Part shown: one piece after another, positions 57,535-64,000 of the stretch
How positions within the stretch are numbered: position 1 is the stretch's first letter
How the letters are laid out: every line of letters starts with the position of its first letter
Origin: Streptomyces sparsogenes
Lineage (GTDB): Bacteria; Actinomycetota; Actinomycetes; Streptomycetales; Streptomycetaceae
Length of the DNA stretch: 64,000 nucleotides
NCBI RefSeq assembly: GCF_001704635.1
Contig: NZ_MAXF01000191.1
Span: 1-64,000 of the forward strand
Direction: 5' to 3'
Translations under genes and position numbers: made by a program
Notes under the pieces: generated by a model
The model's input: the letters and a program-made list of their open reading frames with translations, nothing else
Told to the model about the DNA's origin: nothing
Database searches by the model: none

Positions 57535-59040
57535 ATGACGACCGACACTCCCCATGCCACCGCAGGCCGCCCCGCGGACACCGCGGCGCTCACCGCCGCC
57601 ATCGGCGCCCGCTTCGAACGCCTCCCCCTGTGCCGCTGGCACGTCACCGTCCGGCTCATCATCGGCGCGGTGACCTTCTTCGAGGCCTTCGACCAGTTGC
57701 TCATCGCCTACGCCCTGCCCGAGCTGCGCGCCGAGTGGCAGCTGTCCACCGGGCAGACCACGTCCCTGATCACGGTCGGGTCCCTGGGCATGCTCGTCGG
57801 CGCGCTGCTCTCCGGCCGGCTGGCCGACCGCGTCGGCCGGGTCAAGGTCATCGCCGCCTGCATCGCCCTGTCCAGCGTCTTCAACCTGCTGCTCACCCTC
57901 TGCACCTCACCGGGGCCATTCATGGCGCTCCGCTTCGTGCAGGGCCTGGCCATCGGCGGCGAGGTGCCGGTCGCGGCCACCTTCATCGCCGAGATCACCC
58001 GCGCCCACCGGCGGGGCCGCTTCGTCCTGCTGTACGAGCTGGTCTTCCCGGCCGGCCTGACCGCCTGCGCCCTGCTCGCCTGGTGGCTGATGCCGCTGCT
58101 CGGCTGGCGCTGGATGTTCGGCCTCGCCGCCGTCCCCGGCGTGCTGTGCCTGCTCGTCGCCCGGTACGTGCCCGAGTCGCCGCGCTGGCTGGCCGACCAC
58201 GGCCGCCACGAGGCGGCGCTCACCACGATGGCCTCGATCGAGGCGAAGGTCGAGAAGATCACCGGCGAGCCGCTGCCGCGGCCCGCGTCAGCCCCGGCCG
58301 CCCCCTCCACCCCGGCCGCCGAGCCCGTCCCGTCCGCACCGCTTGGCGCGCCCGCCGCGTCCGTCCCGTCCGCATCGCGACAGACCACACGACAGTCCGA
58401 GGCCGCACGACAGTCCGCCGGCCGGGGCGGCCTGCGCGAGCTGCTCTCCGGCCGCTACCGCAGGCGCACCCTGGTCGTCAGCGTGCTGTGGTTCACCGGC
58501 TACTTCGTCAACTACGGCATCTCGACCTGGCTCCCCACGATCTACGGCGCCCGCTTCCACCTGGACCTCTCCGACGCGCTCCTGTACTCGACGGTCACGT
58601 CCTGCGCCGGCTTCGTCGGCTGCCTCGCCGTCGCCCTGACCGTCGACCGCGTCGGCCGCCGCCACACCCTCGCCTGGTCCCTGGGCGCCGCCGCCCTGTG
58701 CCTGCTGCTCCTCGGTCTCTTCGCCGGCGGCTCGGCGGGCGGCGTGCTGATCTGGACCTCGCTGGCGGCAGTCTTCTTCTTCGGCGCCAACATCTGTCTG
58801 TACCTGTACACCCCCGAACTCTTCCCGACCCGCGTCCGCGCCCTCGGCACGAGCGTCGGCGGCGCCATGAACCGCCTCGGGGTCATCCTCGGCCCGATCG
58901 TCGTCGGCGCCGTGTACGCGGACGGCGCGCTCGGCACCGTCTTCGTGACGCTCGCCGCGGTCGCCCTCGTCGGCTCGCTCACGGCGGGCGTGGCCGCGGA
59001 GGAGACGAGCGGACGGCAGCTGGAGGACGTGGCGCCGTAG
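57535..59040 (+). CDS. MFS transporter (aromatic acid or sugar-type importer)
   Basis: 501-residue major facilitator protein with 12 predicted membrane spans. The loop motif GRLADRVGRVKV, the PESPRWLADHGRHE motif and a second RVGRRHTL fit the sugar/aromatic-acid:H+ symporter group. The central cytoplasmic loop is enlarged by an Ala/Pro/Ser/Gln-rich stretch. ATG at 57535 with CGGAGGA. Divergent from the catabolic operon and sharing its operator motif, so it probably imports the substrate. Confidence 0.9.
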   Translation: MTTDTPHATAGRPADTAALTAAIGARFERLPLCRWHVTVRLIIGAVTFFEAFDQLLIAYALPELRAEWQLSTGQTTSLITVGSLGMLVGALLSGRLADRVGRVKVIAACIALSSVFNLLLTLCTSPGPFMALRFVQGLAIGGEVPVAATFIAEITRAHRRGRFVLLYELVFPAGLTACALLAWWLMPLLGWRWMFGLAAVPGVLCLLVARYVPESPRWLADHGRHEAALTTMASIEAKVEKITGEPLPRPASAPAAPSTPAAEPVPSAPLGAPAASVPSASRQTTRQSEAARQSAGRGGLRELLSGRYRRRTLVVSVLWFTGYFVNYGISTWLPTIYGARFHLDLSDALLYSTVTSCAGFVGCLAVALTVDRVGRRHTLAWSLGAAALCLLLLGLFAGGSAGGVLIWTSLAAVFFFGANICLYLYTPELFPTRVRALGTSVGGAMNRLGVILGPIVVGAVYADGALGTVFVTLAAVALVGSLTAGVAAEETSGRQLEDVAP

Positions 59041-59082
59041 GGCCTGTCACCGAAGGGGGCACACCGCGAGCCGCCCGCCCTT

Positions 59083-59781
59083 ATGCGGTTGTCCGCCGTC
59101 GCGGCACCCCACTACCGTGCCGGGGTGGACCTCTTCTCACGCTCGTGGGCGGCGTTGCGCGCGGCGGTCGCCGACCTCCAGGACGAGGACTTCGCGCGGC
59201 CCTCCGGCTGCACCGGCTGGCTCGTACGGGACCTGGTGTGCCATCTGGTCATCGACGCCCAGGACGTCCTGATCACCCTGGCGACCCCGGCCGACACGGA
59301 GCCGACCCGCGACGCGGTGACCTACTGGGAGGTCGCCCAGGCGCCGCCGGCCGGCGACGACCCGCTGGACGCGCTGACCGTGCGCCTCGCCGCCGCGTAC
59401 CAGGAGCCCGGGCTGCTCACCTTCCACCTGGACGACGTCGGCTCCGCCGCCGGCCGCGCCGCCGAACTCGCCGACCCGGACCTCCGGGTCGGCACCCGGG
59501 ACGTGGTCCTCACCGCGCGCGACTACCTCGGCGCGTACGTCATGGAGTGGACGCTGCACCACCTCGACCTCATCGCCCACCTCCCGAACGCGGCACAGCC
59601 GCCCGCCGAGGGGCTCGCCCGGTCCCGCGAGATGCTGGAGAAGATCGCCGGGACCGCGTTCCCCGCGTCGTTCTCCGACACGGACGCGCTGCTGGTCGGC
59701 ACCGGGCGGCGCGCCCCCACCGACGCGGAGCGGGCGGAGCTAGGCGAGTTGGGCGGGAAACTCCCGCTCGTCCTCGGCTGA
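59083..59781 (+). CDS. Mycothiol-dependent maleylpyruvate isomerase-type protein (DinB-like)
   Basis: 232-residue protein with MDMPI N-terminal features: FARPSGCTGWLVRDLVCHLV and VMEWTLHHLDLIAHLP, the three His positions of the DinB-like metal site. Such proteins use mycothiol and are common in actinobacteria; a few isomerise maleylpyruvate in the gentisate route. A role in the neighbouring pathway is possible but not shown. Start could instead be GTG at 59125. Confidence 0.75.
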   Translation: MRLSAVAAPHYRAGVDLFSRSWAALRAAVADLQDEDFARPSGCTGWLVRDLVCHLVIDAQDVLITLATPADTEPTRDAVTYWEVAQAPPAGDDPLDALTVRLAAAYQEPGLLTFHLDDVGSAAGRAAELADPDLRVGTRDVVLTARDYLGAYVMEWTLHHLDLIAHLPNAAQPPAEGLARSREMLEKIAGTAFPASFSDTDALLVGTGRRAPTDAERAELGELGGKLPLVLG

Positions 59782-59967
59782 GAGCAGCGGCCTGGCGGGG
59801 GGCGGTCCGCGACCACCTGACTTCGCGAGGCCGCCCGGCGGCGGAGACGGTCCGGGAACACGGGGGTGACGGTCCGGTCACGCCCGTGCTGCCACCCTTC
59901 CTCGGGGGTGTCGAAAGGACACCGCGTTCCTGTCGGCACCGACATGCCGTGGGAGGGGTTCCGTCCG
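59782..59967. promoter_or_regulatory. Spacer upstream of the giant toxin-like gene
   Basis: 186 bp with no gene. GGTGACGGTCCGGTCACG near 59865 is a short inverted repeat. GGGAGGGG sits ten bases before the chosen ATG; an in-frame ATG at 59944 is an alternative start. Confidence 0.4.
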
Positions 59968-62900
59968 ATGCCACCGCCGAAGGCTCTCGCTCAGCGGCCG
60001 AGGATGGCGAAGTCGGTCCCCGCCCCCACCCAGGAACGGCTGGAGGTACACAGCCCCGCCAGGCCCCCCTTCGCTCCCTCCAACGCGGCGGCGGCCGCCG
60101 CCCTGGCCGGCGGGCCCAGACCCGCGCCGCCCGCAGGGCAGGACATGGTCGGCAATGGCGCGATCGCGGCGGCGCGCCGTGCCGAGCCCGCCCCTCAGCG
60201 GTCGCCCGCGGCCGAACCGCCGGCGGTGGACACGCCGGAGGCGAAGACACCTGACGCGAAAGCACGCCCTGGCCCTGACGCGGATCCGAAGTTCGCGACG
60301 CTGAAGAAGGACGTGCGGCGCAAGAAGCGCTCGGTGGCCAGCTCGCACCCGCCCCCCAGGGCGGAGGCGGGTGCCGCGCAGGACGCGGCCCGGCCGCCCA
60401 AGGACGACGAAGAGGCGCAGGGCAAGACCGCCAACGCCGAGAAGATGAACGAGGCGAAGCCGAAGGAGTTCGACAAGGACGCGTTCATCAGGGCGGTCGA
60501 GAAGGCGATCGCCGAGAAGGCGCCCAAGAACCTCGACGAGGCCGACAAGTTCGCCGACTCCGGCAAGGCCGACGAGGTGCGGGCCGAGGTGCACGGCAAG
60601 GTCGGCGAGGGCAAGACGGACTCGGCCGCGCAGATCGCCACGACGACCGCCGCTCCCCCGGACACCTCGGCGGCCGTGCCCAAGAAGGTCGTACCGATGA
60701 CCCCGGACCGGCCCCCCGGGACCCCGGGCACGCCGAATCCGGCGAACGCCGTACCCGACAAGCTGCCGCCCTCGGCCACCGACTTGTCCGCCGGCCCCGC
60801 GCGGGTGGACCGGCAGATGGCGGACGCACAGGTCACCGAGACGCAGTTGAAGAAGTCCAACGAGCCCACGTTCAAGAACGCGCTGGGTGAGAAGAAGGCC
60901 GCCGAACGGCACTCCGAGGTGGCCCCCGGCCGGATGCGCGGGCACGAGAAGAAGGAACTGCGCGCCGCCACCGCCCAGGCCCAGCGGCTCGGCGCCGTCG
61001 CCATGGGCGCGATCGGCGCCCAGCGGGTGAAGACCGGGCAGCAGGTCGGTGCGGGCAAGACCGGTGCCAAGGGCCGGGACGAGGAGAAGCGGGCCCAGGT
61101 CACGACCATCCTTCAGGGAGTCTTCGACACCATGAAGAAGGACGTCGAGGCGATCCTCGACGGCCTCGACAAGCTCGTCGACGACCAGTTCGGCAGGGAA
61201 GAGAAGGCGGCGCGGGACGCGTTCACCGCCGAGCACAAGCGGAAGATGGAGGAGTACAAGGACCGGCGGTACTCGGGCTGGACCGGCAAGGCGCGCTGGC
61301 TCCGGGACCTGTTCGCCGGGCTGCCCGCCGAGGCCGACAAGATCTTCGAGGAGGCCCGCGACAACTACGTCCGCCGGATGCGGCAGGTCATCTCCGACGT
61401 CGCCGACACCATCGGCGGCGAACTGAACCGGGCGAAGCGCCGCATCGCCCAGGGCCGCGCCGAGATGCAGGACGCGGTGCGCAAGCTCCCGGCCGACCTG
61501 CGGTCCATCGGGCAGCAGGCGGCCGCCGAGTTCACCGACAAGTTCGACGAACTCACGCAGTCCGTGGACGACAAGGGCACCCAGCTCGTCGACACCCTCG
61601 CCACCAAGTACACCGACGCGCTCAAGTCCGTCGACGACGAGATCGCCGCGGAGAAGGAGAAGAACAAGGGCCTCGTCGCCAAGGCCGTGGACGCGATCAA
61701 GTCCGTCATCAACACCATCCTGGAGCTCAAGCGGCTGCTGCTGTCGGTCCTCGCCAAGGCCGCGTCGGCGGTCATGCTGATCCTCAAGGACCCCATCGGC
61801 TTCCTGCGCAACCTGGTCTCAGCCGTCGGCGCCGGCCTGCGGCAGTTCCTGGCGAACATCGGCCGCCATCTGCAACAGGGCATCCTCTCGTGGCTCCTGG
61901 GCAAGACGGCCGAGGCGGGCATCGAGCTGCCCTCGAAGTTCGACGCCCAGGGCGTCCTGAGGATGCTCGCCTCCCTGCTCGGACTGACCTGGCAGAACAT
62001 CCGCTCCCGGATCGTCCGCAAGGTCCCCAAGATGGAACCGGCGGTCGCGGCGGCGGAGACCGCGGTGCCGCTGGTCGCGGAGGTCCGCAAGCGCGGCGTC
62101 GCGGGGATGTGGGACGACCTCAAGACCCGCGTGGGCGACCTCAAGAAGGACCTCCTCGACAAGGTCATCGCCTACGTCACGCCGACCATCGTCGTCGCCG
62201 GGATCACGTGGATCATCTCGCTGCTCAACCCCGCGTCGGCGTTCGTCCGGGCCGTGAAGCTGATCATCGACATCGTGCGCTTCATCGTCACCCAGGCGCG
62301 CCAGATCTTCGAGTTCGTGAACGCGGTGCTCGACGCGGTCATCGCGATCGCGAGAGGCGGCAGCGGCGGCGTCCCCGGCCTCATCGAACGCGCCCTCGCC
62401 CGCTCTATCCCGGTCCTGCTGGGCGTCCTCGCCGCGATCCTGGGCGTGGGCGGCATCGCCGCCAAGGTCAAGCAGATCGTCCAGGCGATGACCAAGCCCG
62501 TGAACCGGGCGGTGGACTGGGTGATCGACAAGATCGTCGGCCTGGTGAAGAAGCTCTGGGCCAAGATCAAGGTCAAGTTCGAGAAGAAGCCCAAGACACG
62601 CCGGAAGCCATCACGCGCCAAAGATCAGCGCAGGGACGGGCGAAGGCCGTCCGGCAAGAAGTCAAAGGGCAAGAACAGGCGCAGCAATAGGAGGCAGCCG
62701 CCGACCCCCCAGCAGAAGGCGAAGACTCTGAGGGCTGCATCGGCCGAGGCGCGCCGCCGGCTCGTCGCAGGCGCGACGACCGGTCAGATGCACAGCATTC
62801 TCCAGCAGGTCCACCGCAAGTACGCACCTCGGGGCCTCACGTCCCTGCGCATGGAACGCACCGGAGAGCACCGATTCCGGGTGGTTGCCAAGGGAAGCCC

Positions 62901-64000
62901 TGCAAGTGGTAGTGCAGATATTTATCTACAGGCGAAGGACAAGGCACTCGAGCACGTCAGTGGCGACAAGAACGCACTCCTCCTGGGCGAGCGCCTGGAG
63001 GGAATTTGGCAGAAGGCGCAGGAATCGGCGAAGGAGATCAGCAACGAGACCGAAACGAAATTGCAGAATCACCTCAACGCGGAGGCCGAAAAGCCGAAAT
63101 CGAAGCCAAGAGATGATACGACCTGGGCCCGAGGCGTGCTGACGTTCGCAGCCAACGGGCAGGAAGGTGTCGAAACACGCCGGGCAGCCAGCGGAGCGCG
63201 ACTAAAAGATCACAAAGACGTCCACAACGCACGGGGGGCGCACGCAGAAGAACAAGTGACGCTCCACTTCCGGCAGGCGGATCTGCCAAAATTCCCCGCC
63301 AATCCACAATTGGTCTCGAACGTGTCGGTGCGCTACGAGGTCAGCCGCAGTCCTTGTATCAACTGCGCGAACTTCATCGCCGACTTTGTCACCCGAGACC
63401 TGAAGGCGAAGACACTATCCAAGGTGAACGCGGTGGTGTCGGCCGCCCAGCTCTACGCGGGCTCCACGGTCTTCACCGGAGAGATCATGCATCGATACCG
63501 CAAGATCTTCGAGACGTTCGCTCCCCCCAACAAAGTGCGACTCCTGCAGGAGGTCCAAGAGGCCTTGCAGCAGAAAATTGGCCAAGAGAAGGCGGAGAAC
63601 GGGAAGAATAAGACGAAGCTACTACCCGAAAAAAAGAAAAGGTTCGCCGGATACCCAGGGACGGTAAAGGGAAGAGCAGCGGAAGATCAACGCCGAGCCA
63701 TCGAGTGGGGGAAGATTCCGGTCAACAACGATGTCCGGCACGAGTGGTTCCACATCAGTGCAGGGCCAGTTCACGGCACATTGGGCCTGGCAATCCTGCG
63801 GGCACACGGCATCGAGGTCACGTCCCTGGGAGGCGCCGCTCTGGGCCTGGGTCACCCCGATCCGACGAGCGAGTCCGACCGCCCGCTGACTCCTGCCGAG
63901 GCGACAGCGATGACGACCGAAGAAAAAGAGGCCCGCAAAAACTACCTCAATGACCTCAACATCAAGGGCGAGAAGCTCATCCAGGAGGTCATCGCCGTGG
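59968..64000 (+). CDS. Giant eCIS-associated-type protein with C-terminal deaminase-like toxin module (3' end outside window)
   Basis: The frame from ATG 59968 is open to the window end (over 1340 codons, no stop). Residues 1-330 are Pro/Ala/Lys-rich and disordered. About 330-620 are long charged helices (LQGVFDTMKKDVEAILDGLD, ELNRAKRRIAQGRAEMQDAV). About 620-900 (KFDAQGVLRMLASLLGLTWQ, NIRSRIV, GITWIISLLNPASAFVRAVK) recalls a domain I know from DUF4157-linked proteins of contractile injection systems, with hydrophobic helices near 734-755 and 813-832. A basic linker (KKPKTRRKPSRAKDQ) follows. The tip has His1092-Ala-Glu1094 and Pro-Cys1130-x-x-Cys1133 (SPCINC), a nucleic-acid-deaminase zinc signature, then HEWFH at 1258-1262. 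Codons from about residue 968 on are much less GC-rich. No signal peptide. Confidence 0.8.
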   Translation, partial: MPPPKALAQRPRMAKSVPAPTQERLEVHSPARPPFAPSNAAAAAALAGGPRPAPPAGQDMVGNGAIAAARRAEPAPQRSPAAEPPAVDTPEAKTPDAKARPGPDADPKFATLKKDVRRKKRSVASSHPPPRAEAGAAQDAARPPKDDEEAQGKTANAEKMNEAKPKEFDKDAFIRAVEKAIAEKAPKNLDEADKFADSGKADEVRAEVHGKVGEGKTDSAAQIATTTAAPPDTSAAVPKKVVPMTPDRPPGTPGTPNPANAVPDKLPPSATDLSAGPARVDRQMADAQVTETQLKKSNEPTFKNALGEKKAAERHSEVAPGRMRGHEKKELRAATAQAQRLGAVAMGAIGAQRVKTGQQVGAGKTGAKGRDEEKRAQVTTILQGVFDTMKKDVEAILDGLDKLVDDQFGREEKAARDAFTAEHKRKMEEYKDRRYSGWTGKARWLRDLFAGLPAEADKIFEEARDNYVRRMRQVISDVADTIGGELNRAKRRIAQGRAEMQDAVRKLPADLRSIGQQAAAEFTDKFDELTQSVDDKGTQLVDTLATKYTDALKSVDDEIAAEKEKNKGLVAKAVDAIKSVINTILELKRLLLSVLAKAASAVMLILKDPIGFLRNLVSAVGAGLRQFLANIGRHLQQGILSWLLGKTAEAGIELPSKFDAQGVLRMLASLLGLTWQNIRSRIVRKVPKMEPAVAAAETAVPLVAEVRKRGVAGMWDDLKTRVGDLKKDLLDKVIAYVTPTIVVAGITWIISLLNPASAFVRAVKLIIDIVRFIVTQARQIFEFVNAVLDAVIAIARGGSGGVPGLIERALARSIPVLLGVLAAILGVGGIAAKVKQIVQAMTKPVNRAVDWVIDKIVGLVKKLWAKIKVKFEKKPKTRRKPSRAKDQRRDGRRPSGKKSKGKNRRSNRRQPPTPQQKAKTLRAASAEARRRLVAGATTGQMHSILQQVHRKYAPRGLTSLRMERTGEHRFRVVAKGSPASGSADIYLQAKDKALEHVSGDKNALLLGERLEGIWQKAQESAKEISNETETKLQNHLNAEAEKPKSKPRDDTTWARGVLTFAANGQEGVETRRAASGARLKDHKDVHNARGAHAEEQVTLHFRQADLPKFPANPQLVSNVSVRYEVSRSPCINCANFIADFVTRDLKAKTLSKVNAVVSAAQLYAGSTVFTGEIMHRYRKIFETFAPPNKVRLLQEVQEALQQKIGQEKAENGKNKTKLLPEKKKRFAGYPGTVKGRAAEDQRRAIEWGKIPVNNDVRHEWFHISAGPVHGTLGLAILRAHGIEVTSLGGAALGLGHPDPTSESDRPLTPAEATAMTTEEKEARKNYLNDLNIKGEKLIQEVIAV

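Noticed and set aside
59968..60950. DUF4157 metalloprotease domain at the N-terminus of the giant protein
   Set aside because: Expected from the family, but no HExxH or related pattern is present in the first 330 residues.
59878..61236. 452-codon minus frame (Leu/Gly/Arg-rich)
   Set aside because: Antisense of the giant toxin-like gene, which has a ribosome binding site, continuous frame and recognisable regions.

Overview
This is a high-G+C actinobacterial chromosome segment, almost certainly Streptomyces. The reasons are very strong third-position G/C bias, many GTG/TTG starts with GGAGG-type ribosome binding sites, rare TTA (bldA-type) codons confined to a few secondary-metabolism genes, a crtY-crtT-crtU carotenoid block in the order known from Streptomyces griseus, a SARP regulator, and a perfect 14-bp CebR operator. 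No rRNA, tRNA or CRISPR was seen.

Layout. (1) 1-3.6 kb: crtU (cut by the left edge), crtT and crtY on the minus strand, for aromatic carotenoids. crtT carries an apparent in-frame insertion of about 130 bp that adds a TTA codon. (2) 3.7-7.2 kb: a lone 1140-residue CHAT-protease protein. (3) 7.7-36.3 kb: one or two adjacent natural-product loci that I do not recognise. The left half has a single-module A-T-TE synthetase, an epimerase, a FemAB-like/HisC-like fusion, a cupin and a carbamoyltransferase. The middle has regulators (LuxR types and a SARP with a degenerate cyclase-like tail). The right half is a 12-gene minus-strand operon (TauD-like oxygenase, aminotransferase, BtpA-family barrel, SIS isomerase, cupin, adenylating enzyme, ACP-aldehyde dehydrogenase fusion, GNAT, aldose epimerase, ACP, luciferase-like oxidoreductase, methyltransferase) facing a divergent A-domain/acyltransferase pair. 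An 11-bp-period direct repeat in the divergent promoter looks like a SARP box. The gene content suggests an amino-acid- and sugar-phosphate-derived product built on carrier proteins; the product is unknown.

(4) 36.4-46.9 kb: ordinary accessory genes (LysR, ArsR, oxidoreductases, PepSY protein, topoisomerase IB, SDR, a CebR-controlled secreted SGNH hydrolase, MarR). A 297-bp MITE-like element with 26-bp terminal inverted repeats sits at 42.2-42.5 kb and supplies the stop codon of a luciferase-like gene. (5) 47.0-59.8 kb: an aromatic-compound catabolic cluster (Rieske oxygenase, its reductase, ThDP enzyme, SDRs, cupin, alpha/beta hydrolase, aspartate-dehydrogenase-like protein, extradiol-type VOC protein, aldehyde dehydrogenase) with a divergent MFS importer. 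The shared promoter region has a symmetric pair of promoters, each followed by the same operator motif.

(6) 59.97 kb to the right edge: a single open frame of more than 1340 codons without a stop. It encodes a giant protein whose helical core resembles proteins associated with extracellular contractile injection systems. Its tip, of visibly lower G+C, carries a deaminase-type HAE...CxxC zinc signature. This is the most unusual item in the window and its 3' end lies outside it.
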